Source of the DNA: Pseudophaeomoniella oleicola
Taxonomy: Eukaryota; Ascomycota; Eurotiomycetes; Phaeomoniellales; Phaeomoniellaceae
NCBI GenBank assembly: GCA_003868215.1
Contig: QWDQ01000043.1
Span: forward strand, 172,866-236,865
Direction: 5' to 3'
Length of the DNA stretch: 64,000 bases
Below are positions 46,721-56,320 of this stretch, piece by piece. Position 1 is the stretch's first letter; every line of letters begins with the position of its first letter. Position numbers and translations under genes: made by a program. The notes below the pieces were generated by a model, which worked only from the letters and a program-made list of their open reading frames with translations, did no database searches and was not told the origin of the DNA.

Positions 46721-47651
46721 GAGCACGCGCAGAGCAATGCAGATCCGCGTCAGATAATCATAATACCTCTTGGCCTCGATGATCTCGTCTCCCCGTCAAG
46801 TCGTGAATCGGGTACAGAAGGATGATCCCCAGGTTTCTTGCTAGCAATATCCGTATCATGGAGGGAATCGACGACAGAGACCTCGACTACACGCCATGCT
46901 GTCCGAAGACTATGGTACTGTACTAACGTCGCGTAGCACTATTTCCACGTGTCTTGTTGAATTGCTCGGATTGTCAAAGCGTTGCTTTTCTTCTAGTCCT
47001 CAACTACTATGGGGAAGATATCCATCGACGCCACCAACAGCCTGCAGGGCATCAGAAGATCAAAAGGTGTCAACAATTGTTCAATACGATTCCTGCAATT
47101 CTATGGTCAATACTCCTTCTCGTACGAACCATGAGATTCCAGATTCTGAGGATACTTGAATACTATGTACTATGTAGCAGAACCGAGATCTACTGTGAAA
47201 AGCCCAGATCTTTTTCTCTTTCGGCCCTTGCAACTGCAACTCTCCACCCCTGCAGGACCTGAAACCCAACCAGAGGAGACTATAACCCATTCCAGTTATG
47301 CATAGGTGCTAGTTATGCGTTCCCTCACTGTAACGGCAATCTAGCCCAATCTTGCCCTTACCTTAACCAACCGATAGCGCGTTCGCGTGCCTGGACTCCC
47401 AGAAAGTCGTTGCGAGCCGTTCTTCATCATGCTAAAGTCAATTAACGTGCAACTAACAGTGGTGCACACAACAACAGCTTCTTCGCCTGTATTTGTAGGC
47501 ACTTCTCGGCACTGTAACTGTAATTACTTACTCTCGTACATGGGGATGATCTGCTATATCGCTCACCTTAATCAACGCTCCGGCGTGCCGGTAAGGTAGC
47601 CACAGACCCCCGAATGGCGTTGCTCTGCAGCCGACCTAAACTACTCGGTAC

Positions 47652-47663
47652 TACTACGTAGTA
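47652..47663. repeat. TACTACGTAGTA perfect palindrome (copy 5 of 5)
   Basis: An exact copy inside a longer TAC/GTA-rich stretch (47649-47670), about 500 bp upstream of the MGLIDK gene. Confidence 0.95.
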
Positions 47664-48171
47664 AGTACTAGGGACCGGAGTAGTAATCTACTGTATTCGG
47701 CCCATGATAGCAATTGCAATTCTCCTTTTCTTTTCACTCACGACGTCCCTCCTTCCTGTGTCCTCCCTTTGTGCGCATTGTCCTTTCGAGTCTCTCCCTT
47801 ATCGTTGTCATTTGCATCTTTTGGTCAAATTCCAGGACACGCCATCAACAGAAAATCCATTCCGACCCCTTGCATAGACCCGAAGTAAGCCAACTCAGCG
47901 GCTGTCGGGAAGACCGGTTCCTCCCATTACTTAGAGTACATCATCTGAACTGTTTCCAGTACTGCTAGTCTGCTTCGAATCTCTACCTCGCTTGCTTATC
48001 GGACTCGCCCTGTGAATTGCGCTTGATTGTTCAGTCTTTCTTTCAACGATTGTAAAATCTACCTGGTTCAAACTATATCTGGAAAACCCTTTGCGCTGCT
48101 CATTCAAGAAGGAAGCCTGGTCACTGCCGCATCGAAGCATACATATCTCCGTGTCAGCAACAGCATTCAGA

Positions 48172-48591
48172 ATGGGTCTCATAGACAAGCTTCAGTCCAG
48201 TATGTTCAACCCGTCTCCTCTCTTATGTACCTCCCTGCTCGCTATTATCGACCCCCATCAGCGTAACATATAGCTAATCTGCTTTTTTATTTCCCCTGTA
48301 GAGCTTGAGCTTTATCGCCTCGAACAACGATACACTCGCCGAAAGAACCGTACGACCTTTGCCACGGGCGCACAATACGTGGACGGCGAATACGTCTATC
48401 CGAACTCGTCCGCTGCATTTGAGGCTAGTTCCCCAGTCAGCCCGATCAGTAAGAACTCAACTGGAAATGCAGACAGAGACTTTTGGCGACCGCCGCCGCC
48501 GTCCAGCACGCAAGTGAGCTTTAGAAGTTCAGATAGTGGCAGCAGCAGTCGAGGCTCGGGCAGCACGAGAGACCCTTGGGGAAGAAGTTAA
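48172..48591 (+). CDS. Small conserved-type fungal protein, unknown function
   Basis: The exons are 48172-48199 and 48302-48591, giving 105 residues. The first exon codes nine residues (MGLIDKLQS) and a split Lys codon. The 102-nt intron is gtatgt...ctgtag. The joined protein starts MGLIDKLQSKLELYRLEQRY, followed by TRRKNRTTFATGAQYVDGEYVY. That compact charged block looks conserved-type; I believe similar short proteins occur in other Pezizomycotina, but I cannot check. The C-terminal half is Ser/Pro/Gly-rich and low-complexity, ending in DPWGRS. Gly2 could be myristoylated, though the Asp at position 5 is not ideal. No catalytic motif or membrane segment is seen. The tiny first exon would make the gene easy to miss. 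Confidence 0.75.
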
Positions 48592-49981
48592 AGATGATCT
48601 CTTCTCCATGTTGATGAATGCTTCTCTCCGAGCTTTGCTCTCTCACGTTCTTCTACCGCCGACAGGTATCGGCAATGGAGAATCTAGGGCGTCCCGAACG
48701 TGCCGAATGACCTCAATTTACTTTCGATGAATCATTCCTTCATCTACTTTCACACTCAATGATTACGAAATTTCCTTTCTGCATCGCGAATGCCGTTCGA
48801 TGGAAAACAGGAGCTGTTCGGAGGGGGAAGGAGGGTCTCCGATTCAGAACCTGCGATGCTCCGTTCAGGATACGCTGCCTCCTCTCCAACGCATATCCTG
48901 GTCTCTCTGAACCCTTTTAGGGGTTCAGTTTTTCAAGACATTTGGTCGCCGTACAACACCGAGTTTTGGACGTGTTGTGCAAGCATGAGCATATCTGTTT
49001 CTAAGCGTCTGGATTTCTCAATCTATTTTTCTTTGTCTTTCTTGCCCGTTCACTGTCGGGGTGCTTACAAATGATTTATATGTATATACATTCATGACCT
49101 ATTGACCACTTCAATTTGAGATTGTTCTATCGGATCTTGAAACCTTTCGCTTGGGTCGACCTATGGATTCGTTTTTATACCTAGGCCTTTAACCACATGG
49201 TAGCTTCAGCTACACATCTCTCAACAAGACCTCAATTTCCGGCGATGATGTGGGCATCCTGAGCATGTCCTGCCCACCTATATGTTGATGATCGCAATGA
49301 CCGGATGTCCATACTTTTGCAGATGGTGATACGACTTGATCCTGCAGTGGGAGTGAAGACCATCTGCCGAGTTTTAGTTTAAATCGTGTCGTTATCATCT
49401 CCCGGGATGTTCGAATCGAGCCGGTTCTGCAGTTGGAATACCCCTTTCGACAGGCGCTGTGCATTCTATCAATGTCCAAGCAGATACGGCGTGCATGAGA
49501 GCGCTGATCCAAGTCGCAGCTAGGTTCTTAGAGAGTGAGGTGTTGTAGGAACAGGCTGCTCAGAGTAGAGTAATCACGGTTCTTGATCTGCTTTGTGTTA
49601 TCTACTGACGACATACTGTACCCAAGTACCTAGTTGATGACCTTCTATGACAGGTTGTATCCCTTGCAGTCTACTGTGATCCAGTACTGGATTGCTCTAG
49701 ATATGATGCAGTGCTGGGTTGCTCTAGATGTCAACAGCTACAGTACATTTAGCAGTGGCGATAACTGACGGAACACAGGAAAATGACGTCTTCTCGCCTT
49801 ATCCCACCATTCCGGGGTGTAACCGGTGCGGCCGCTTATTATTCAGCAACTCTATTGGAAAAAAAGTCCATTGGCTTCTTCAAGTGCAAGCCATTTCCAA
49901 TTACAAATGATGGAAGTTTGGGAATTGCATATATATAAATCCCTCTTCTCTGGCAGAGTGGTCCTTCGCTGATATGTTTAC
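48592..49981. other. Intergenic
   Basis: 3' flank of the small protein gene and promoter of the oxygenase gene. A 27-bp imperfect tandem duplication is listed separately. A TATATATAAAT element lies at about 49930, some 50-100 bp before the oxygenase start codons, and may be its TATA box. Confidence 0.45.
49678..49731. repeat. Imperfect 27-bp tandem duplication
   Basis: Two adjacent units, both ending TTGCTCTAGATRT, are identical at 23 of 27 positions. Three of the four differences are A in the first unit and G in the second. Confidence 0.85.
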
Positions 49982-51040
49982 TTGTCCATATCATCATCTC
50001 ATATCTGTTCATCTTCGTCGGTCTCTATGCAAGTAGTCTCAACTTTCAAACCTACCCAAGCCATCTCCCGTACTCTACGTCTGTATAGACCATCGTACTC
50101 ACGGCCCTTCAGTGCGTTTGGACATCGTTCTGCACCAAACATGACGACTGCTACTTTCAAATACATAGATCCGTCCACGTATACGGACTCCACCGAGCCA
50201 TTCGTCAAACCATGGTCCAAAGTTGACGGGCCGGGCACTTCATTTAGCCTTAAGGACTACCAGCGCTCTGTCCATGACGTTCGTGGCCAGGAGTCCAACT
50301 TTTCAACCGACACTTCAGGCTTTGCGGTATATAACCATCCTGCGGAAGAGCGTATGTTCACCGATGACAAGGTGGTTCGCGAGGCATATTATGCCGAAGT
50401 AGAGAATTTGCTTCGGGAGAAGCTTCCTGGCGTCAAGAAAGTGGTGATATTTGACCACACAATCAGACGGCGAGAGAAGGCATCGCCCCGGCAGCCTGTT
50501 CAGCAGGTCCATGTCGATCAGACTCCCGGCGCAGCAGCGACAAGGGTACGAAGACATCTACCAGAAACTGAAGTTGAAGACCTTCTCAAAGGCCGGTACC
50601 AGATTATCAACGTGTGGCGACCAATAGGACATCCGGCTTCGGACTTCCCATTGGCGGTCATAGACTGGCGAACAACATCTCCCGCAGATTTCGTCAAGGT
50701 CGATCTGCTATACCCCAAGCGCAATGACTCCGATAACGATGACAGAGGCAAAGAAGTCTTACCTGACGCCAACTCCACGAGTTCAACTGAAGGTTATGAA
50801 GTGAAGGGAGAGACGTATAGTGTGGCAGCGAACGACAGGCACAACTTTTATTACATGAAGGATATGACGCCAGAAGAAGTCATGTTCATCAAGTGTTTCG
50901 ATTCGAGAAGTCAGACCATGGGAGGGAAAGACGGAATCGCCCATTGCACGCCTCACACGGCATTTGTTGATCCTCAGACTCCCGCTGATGCGCCAGGAAG
51001 GCAAAGTATTGAAGTTCGGTGCTTGATTTTCTACGAATAA
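49982..51040 (+). CDS. CmcJ/AsaB/NvfI-family non-heme iron oxygenase
   Basis: A single exon of up to 352 residues. The conserved body begins at Met54 (MTTATFKYIDPS). Family motifs are VKKVVIFDHTIRRR, QPVQQVHVDQTPGAAATRVRRHLPE, YQIINVWRPIGHPASDFPLAVIDWRT, NFYYMKDMTPEEVMFIKCFDS and TPHTAFVDPQTPADAPGRQSIEVRCLIFYE. The HxD (HVD) and the later histidine (CTPHTAF) are candidate Fe(II) ligands. Characterised relatives (AsaB, NvfI, GA4 desaturase-like) hydroxylate or desaturate secondary metabolites with 2-oxoglutarate and oxygen. Residues 16-53 before the body (MQVVSTFKPTQAISRTLRLYRPSYSRPFSAFGHRS) lack acidic residues and are rich in Arg and Ser, like a mitochondrial presequence. Whether translation starts there (50027), at 49982 or at 50141 is not settled. 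Confidence 0.85.
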   Translation: MSISSSHICSSSSVSMQVVSTFKPTQAISRTLRLYRPSYSRPFSAFGHRSAPNMTTATFKYIDPSTYTDSTEPFVKPWSKVDGPGTSFSLKDYQRSVHDVRGQESNFSTDTSGFAVYNHPAEERMFTDDKVVREAYYAEVENLLREKLPGVKKVVIFDHTIRRREKASPRQPVQQVHVDQTPGAAATRVRRHLPETEVEDLLKGRYQIINVWRPIGHPASDFPLAVIDWRTTSPADFVKVDLLYPKRNDSDNDDRGKEVLPDANSTSSTEGYEVKGETYSVAANDRHNFYYMKDMTPEEVMFIKCFDSRSQTMGGKDGIAHCTPHTAFVDPQTPADAPGRQSIEVRCLIFYE

Positions 51041-51489
51041 TGATTGATTGAACTATTGGGCCCTTAAACAAGGGAAGGACCCAGAATGCACTGTTAGCAA
51101 TGTTATATTGAACGTTTTGTTATATGAGCAGAGATGATGCATAATTAATAATGGATTTATCATCGTTGACATATCTACCGTGAGTTGCAGTTGAATATTG
51201 GGAGTCCAATTCCCTAAGCCCTTGCATTTCAGCAGGTGATATGAATCTTAACTCCGGACGTCACCTCCAAAAAAATAAATTTTGCGACTACCACTCTAAG
51301 AGCTTTTACCACCATCATCTTTTGCGCTCTTTCGTATGAATAGCGAATCCCTCTTCGGTAGATCGTTATACGCACTTGTGTAATGCAACCAGGGGTTCTT
51401 TAGATAGTCCTCGAATCTTGCACCTTTCACTCTTCGTCTATCATTTTTCCCAACTTTTCCCCGTCCACCGCACCACAGACTTACCCACG
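51041..51489. other. Intergenic
   Basis: 3' flank of the oxygenase and pyrimidine-rich leader of the next gene. Nothing else recognised. Confidence 0.5.
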
Positions 51490-52269
51490 ATGTCAGCGAT
51501 CCCGCCCGCACCACCCCCCCTCCACATCCACAGCACAACACCTCTCTCTCCCTCCGCCGCCTCCTCCGCCCTTACCTCCTTCCTCTCCCGCGCCGCCATC
51601 GACCCTTCCTACCGCCCCGATTCCACCCTCTCCTCTCGCGGCGACGGCCCGCAATCTAACTCCGGCGGCACAGGAAACGTGAACCTGACGCTGTTCCACC
51701 TCGAGCGCGTGCTCAAAGGACTGAACGGCGAGAGTTTGGGGATCGGAAAACCAGAGGATGACGGTGGCGCGAAGAAGGTTGTCGGGGAAGATGGGGAGGA
51801 GCAACAAGACAGTAGACCAGAGAAGGATCCTGGGTGGGGAAGGCCGGAGAGGAAAGGGGGGAAGAAATCTGGTACGCAGACGGTGAAGGTGAGGAGTGTG
51901 CCTGTGGTGCAGGTTGAGGGCGATGAGGAAAAGAGTGCCACCGCTGCCGCTGTTGCTGCTGCTGCTGCTGCTGGGGACGACTGGATGGACAGAGACGAGT
52001 TTGAACGTGAGCAGGATATCGAGCAGGGAGAAGTCGGAGAGAGAGACACCACGGTCCCGGATGTCCTGGTCTCCGCTGACGTGAAGGTTATGGCCGAGGC
52101 GGGTGATGCGATGGACGTAGACATTCAAGAGCCAGATCAGCATCAGGGAGAGACTACAGCGCCCAAACCGAAATCGGCCAAAGAGAAGCTGGACAGGAAG
52201 GCGGAGAAGAAGCAAAGGAGAAAGGCTGAGTTAAGGGCAAAAGAGGAAGCGAGGGCCAAAAACATCTGA
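51490..52269 (+). CDS. Hypothetical protein with a Lys/Arg-rich C-terminal helix
   Basis: 259 residues from the Met at 51490 (context cacgATGTCAG); the frame is open 38 codons further upstream, without similarity. The N-terminal part has a compact block (ALTSFLSRAAIDPSYRPDSTLSSRGDGPQSN ... VNLTLFHLERVLKGLNGESLG) that looks like the conserved core. The middle is acidic and low-complexity with a poly-Ala run coded by GCT repeats. The end is a long basic helix (AKEKLDRKAEKKQRRKAELRAKEE) that could act as a nuclear or nucleolar signal or bind RNA. I do not recognise a named family. A nuclear, possibly ribosome-biogenesis, role is only a guess from composition. Confidence 0.7.
   Translation: MSAIPPAPPPLHIHSTTPLSPSAASSALTSFLSRAAIDPSYRPDSTLSSRGDGPQSNSGGTGNVNLTLFHLERVLKGLNGESLGIGKPEDDGGAKKVVGEDGEEQQDSRPEKDPGWGRPERKGGKKSGTQTVKVRSVPVVQVEGDEEKSATAAAVAAAAAAGDDWMDRDEFEREQDIEQGEVGERDTTVPDVLVSADVKVMAEAGDAMDVDIQEPDQHQGETTAPKPKSAKEKLDRKAEKKQRRKAELRAKEEARAKNI
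51955..51972. repeat. GCT trinucleotide repeat, six units
   Basis: Codes a poly-Ala run inside the Lys-rich hypothetical protein; flanked by GCC/GTT variants that extend the alanine stretch. Confidence 0.9.
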
Positions 52270-52433
52270 ATGATCCTCATGTTGGGGTCAAATTCCATTT
52301 TCTACATTCGAGTATCTCGCTTCGATGCTTGAACAAAAACTGATATCGCAACTCTTTTCGCGAAACGAACCAACCATATGACTACTTTTGGTATCTACGT
52401 ACGCCCGACCCTCGACGCCAATATGGTCATAGT

Positions 52434-54042
52434 TTACAATTCCCGGCCTGTCGCCTTCACAGGCTTCTCGTCGTCTTCGGCTTTCCCTGTGGCGACCTTC
52501 TTCGAATCCGACCATCCCAAAGCCTTCAAGCGTTCAGGTAGGATGGGGTGGGAATAGTGGTAACTCGAATAGATCCAATCGGCGTCCATGGTGCTCAGAT
52601 TCTGGATCTGCAGCTTGATAAGAGATTTGGCAAGTTCAGTGGAATAGCCTAGCTTGACAGCGAATTCATCTGGAGTCGAAGTTAGCGGGTCTGAGGTCAG
52701 CAGGATTGGACAGACATACCAGCTTGGTATTCAAACTTTCGGCTCAGGATGTTCATCAAGAGCTTGACGACGGTGTCCATTGGTGCAAGAGCATCGGAAA
52801 AGAGGATGAAACCGATAATGATCGGGTGCTCTTTACGGAACCCAAACGACTCATAGAGCGATCGGTTGTCGATGAAGATGGAGAAAAGCGCAAAGATGTA
52901 GAACATGTGGAACTAAATATCTGGATCAGCTGCGTTCCATTTCAGTCCAGATTTAGAGCATACCTGAGCAATGCCGAACAGTTTAGTTGTATGGCCCAAA
53001 CTCCAATGTCCAAGTTCGTGTGCCAGCACCGCTACAACTTCCTTCGTCTCGCTCTTCTCGATCAAGGTGTCATAGATCACGATATGCTTCTTCCATGGCA
53101 ACCCGTAGAAATAAGCATTGCTGTGTGCACTTCTCTTGCTTCCATCGATGACATAGAGCTCTTTTAGGGGGAACTTCAATTTCTTTGCAAGGTCCTCAAC
53201 ACCGGATTTGAGGTCTCCAGGCTGAAGAGGTGAAAGCTTGTTGAACAGTGGGAGAATGAAGATCGGATAGATGGTAATGCCAAACAGTTGCACGCCGACG
53301 CTGAACAACCAGAGATAATAGAAGAACCTTGTACCGGTGGTCTGAACGATTTTCAAGAAACCAGCAATGAGCGGGGTACCGAAGGCTACCATCAAAGCTT
53401 GCCCCTTGAGCATGTCTGTGATCCATAGTTTTACCGTTTGTTTATTGAATCCAAACTTTTCCTCGAGGACGAAAGTGCTGTAGTACGAGATCGGAAGAGA
53501 CAATACCGTTGAGATGACATTGAAGGTGAAGAAGAATATCAGAGTATGAGTGATCTCTCCTTGGAACCGTGACGGCAAATACCTAGTAAGCCAAAGACCA
53601 GTGAGACCCCATATTTTGGGGAGGACATCGTAGACAATGAAGGCTGTGTTCTGGATTTGACTGTAGAGCCCGGCGATAAACCCGAACTTCGCTTTTGCAC
53701 GGCCATACGCCTGGATGCCCGTCAGCCATTCTCATCTCCACGCATCGAGCAACACGCTTACCTGGCTTTTGTCGAATGTCTCTTGCGAGATCTCGTCACC
53801 CAAGGTTGGAGGAGGCTTCGTACGCTGCAAGACCTTGTACTGACGTAAGGACAGGAAGCTTTCAAAGACAAACTGTCCGACAGAAAACCCAAGAATGAGA
53901 TTCTTCCATGGGAAGAGAGGTCGGTCGAGGAATCGTGCTAAGCGCTGTTGTTGAGTGAGCTCAGCCTGTCCGGAACAGATGCGCAAATGAGGGGAGACCA
54001 TACCTGTGGAAAGTCCAACAGTAATGACCAAATGGACGCCAT
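52434..54042 (-). CDS. ste24: CaaX prenyl protease 1 (Ste24, zinc metalloprotease)
   Basis: Five exons, 54042-54004, 53944-53762, 53710-52964, 52912-52720 and 52669-52434, give 465 residues. The introns are 59, 51, 51 and 50 nt, all GT-AG, and the sum is in frame. The zinc-protease motif HELGH is at 305-309 (VAVLAHELGHWSLGHT), and the third ligand Glu384 lies in FEYQADEFAVKLGY, created across the last junction. Other matches are RLARFLDRPLFPWKNLILGF, TLGDEISQETFDKSQ-AYGRAKAKFGF and GSKRSAHSNAYFYGLPWKKHIVIYDTLIE. Several hydrophobic spans fit the seven-TM barrel in the ER and inner nuclear membrane. Ste24 removes -aaX from farnesylated proteins and trims a-type pheromone precursors. The first exon codes only 13 residues (MASIWSLLLDFPQ). 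Confidence 0.95.
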
Positions 54043-54310
54043 GACTACAGCAGATAATGTGACAACGTTCAAGCCGCGACCAGGCTTGCTTGATATTGCT
54101 GTTGAGTCTAGAGGTAAGGTGGCACAAGCTTAGTTGTACAGCTGCAGTGTCCCACAGGTGTCCCGCAGGTGTTGCGGAGATGAAGCGGAGGTCTGAAGCT
54201 TGTAGGCGACTGTAAATTATTTATTCACTTCCGCCCAACGACCTCACTGGCTACGGGTTCACCGCGCCATCATCATAGCACAGCAAATAGACTAACCAAT
54301 ATCCTCAAGG

Positions 54311-54816
54311 ATGATCTGCTCCAATTGTCGCCACGCGGCCCTCGCGTTTCTAAGGTCGACCATCAGAGATCGTCAGATCTTACAAACAAGGTGAATATTG
54401 GCCGCGTTGGTACTACACATGGATATGACTGATCAATGCAATAAAGGTCACTCGCAACAAGTACCACAACCCCAGCCTCGTTTTCCTCACAGCCGGCGCG
54501 TTTATCATTTGCGTCTGGACAGACATACGGTGTTAGCGCATCATCATTTCTTGCGGCTGGCAGACGACCTTCACTGCTCCGCAGGACCACCCTCACACAG
54601 GCGATACAACCTCTCGCACAACCTTTACGAATCGCCCAACAGCAGACGTCTTCGTTTTCTACTACAGCTCTGCTTGGAGCCCCCAGAGATACATTCAATC
54701 CGTCACGGCTGGTGCAGAAGAGACGTCATGGATTTTTATCAAGACTGAGGGATCGAAACGGCAGGAAGACTCTGAAGCGGAGGAGGGCTAGGGGAAGGAA
54801 GAATCTGAGCTGGTAG
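54311..54816 (+). CDS. mrpl34: Mitochondrial ribosomal protein bL34m
   Basis: The exons are 54311-54390 and 54447-54816, giving 149 residues. The frame is masked by a stop in the 56-nt intron (gtgaat...tgactgat...aaag). The C-terminal 45 residues are a clear L34 domain: [20 protein letters not shown] then [21 protein letters not shown] and stop. The long Arg/Ser/Ala-rich N-terminus (about 100 residues, few acids) fits a mitochondrial presequence, so the protein belongs to the large subunit of the mitoribosome. The start ATG (54311) lies 268 bp from the divergent ste24 start, suggesting a shared promoter. The acceptor AAAG is less common than CAG, so the 5' exon is less certain than the L34 domain. 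Confidence 0.85.
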
Positions 54817-55693
54817 GAGAGGAACAAACTGACGGACCAGAAATGAGGTGACACCATGCGACGTTGGAGAGGATAGTGAAAGCCGGCATCACAAGGGACA
54901 AGTAGGTCCGAGACAACGACATCCCACACGAAACGGCGATTTCACAATGAACTACCACATGAGGTCGGCTATCCTGTCTCCTATATCTATCGGCCACGCG
55001 CATTTTCAGAGTGTCCACAATCAAGACAGCTTGACTTACAACCAAAGATCTTGGAATAATATCTCCCGTCCTATCGGACGAGTGCTGGGAAACTGGTGTT
55101 AGCATCGGTTACTTTTGTATACAAGAAAGATAGAAATATGTACAAAAACCGAAAGGGTTCATCTTCTTCACCTGCTATCCCTATACCAACCCCTGGACAC
55201 TTTCCACGAACGTATCCAATGATGTCTGCCCAGCGTTATGAGTATCGCCTCTTCGCAACTCCATTGCCAGACGCGATCTCTGATTACGTCCTCCCACAGA
55301 CCAAATGTTGCGTGCTCTCTTATGTACTACTATGCTTTGCGTATGCACCAATGACGTTCGGATAGTGGTGGAGGACGATGACAGGCAGAGACGTAATAGA
55401 ACTATGTGGCTCTGACAAGTCCCTTGAGAATGGCTCGGTCGTTCGGATACGTCAGGAACTGCTTTCCGTAGTCTCCCATGGATATATGTAGAGGACGTAC
55501 TACGTAGGCATACCTGCTATGTATAGATCGGGGTGGGAATCTTTTGCTTCGTCCGTTGAGAATGCCTCGGGAGTTACCGAATTTGCATACCTTACTTGCC
55601 AAGGCTGTGATTGGGCTTGTAGCAAACCACACAAAAAGAAAGATTTAGTTTCTTTCCACCTGGAAGCAAACAAAAAAAAGCAAAAGAATAAAT
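54817..55693. other. Intergenic between mrpl34 and tRNA-Ser
   Basis: Short frames only. A near copy of the intergenic palindrome (TACTACGTAGGC) is at 55498-55509. No other RNA gene recognised. Confidence 0.5.
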
Positions 55694-55809
55694 CGACACG
55701 AACAGGATTTGAACCTGCGCGGGCGAACCCAACAGATATATTTTGCGAATTGTTATAAAACAAAGTCGGAAATTCAAGTCTGTCGCCTTAACCACTCGGC
55801 CATCGTGTC
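55694..55809 (-). tRNA. tRNA-Ser(UGA) with a 35-nt intron
   Basis: On the minus strand the acceptor arms GACACGA and TCGTGTC pair perfectly, with discriminator G. The D arm is GCCGAGTGGTTAAGGC. The anticodon stem ACAGA/TCTGT closes the loop C-T-TGA-A-A, giving anticodon UGA. A long class II variable arm (TGGGTTCGCCCG) and T arm GCAGGTTCAAATCCTGT follow. The intron at 55772-55738 lies one base after the anticodon, at the canonical position for nuclear tRNA introns, and is AT-rich. The spliced length is 81 nt before CCA addition. It reads UCA serine codons. Confidence 0.95.
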
Positions 55810-56320
55810 TCTAGTGGAGTAAAAAGAACTTATGAAGTATATATACAATAAGAAAAACAGGCTTTGCGAATTTTGGGGAGAGGTAAATGAGATAGCCGTA
55901 GGTGCGTAGTATTCAGTAGACCGGGCGCATCTTTTTCCTAAGGAACTTGGTCTCATTTGTCGCTTCCTGGCAGAGAATGGTCCGTTTCTCGCTAGGGGGA
56001 GTGCATACTTTGTGGTTATAGTATTGATGTCCGGTTAGGCAGCTAGGGGTAATGCAATGCCTCCTACGAGCCAACTTCAGGCTGGCGCGAAGCGATGTTG
56101 ATACTTGTCACTTTCAAGATGTACAGTTGCAGAATCTGCTGTCGAGATTTAACGGCAGTAAGACAGTCTGTGAACAGATTTGGGTTGTATTTGCACCGTC
56201 AATTACCCTGTTATAACAAGATATCGTTCTGCTATATTTTAGGTATATAAGTACCCATGTAGGTATACTTCTAGGTCCACTCTGATGCTCTCAACTCAAA
56301 TGCGTTGTAATTTGACAGAT
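55810..56320. other. Intergenic
   Basis: 5' flank of the tRNA gene and 3' flank of the small HxxHC protein. AT-rich; no gene recognised. Confidence 0.5.

Larger units (their letters stand above)
44098..48171. other. Gene-poor 4-kb region rich in palindromes
   Basis: Upstream of palF (minus) and of the small MGLIDK protein (plus). Three of the five exact TACTACGTAGTA copies fall within 1.9 kb here. The last 450 bases are C/T-rich, consistent with a leader. One open frame (46269-46628) is listed with low confidence. No transposon ends recognised. Confidence 0.45.

Noticed and set aside
51493-52215. Long antisense frame opposite the Lys-rich hypothetical gene
   Set aside because: A shadow frame produced by codon bias and low-complexity sequence; its Ser/Leu-rich translation mirrors the sense repeats.
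55402-55632. Frame ending GDYGKQFLTYPNDRAILKGLVRAT, considered as a gene relic
   Set aside because: No family recognised and no upstream exon. It also contains a copy of the intergenic palindrome.
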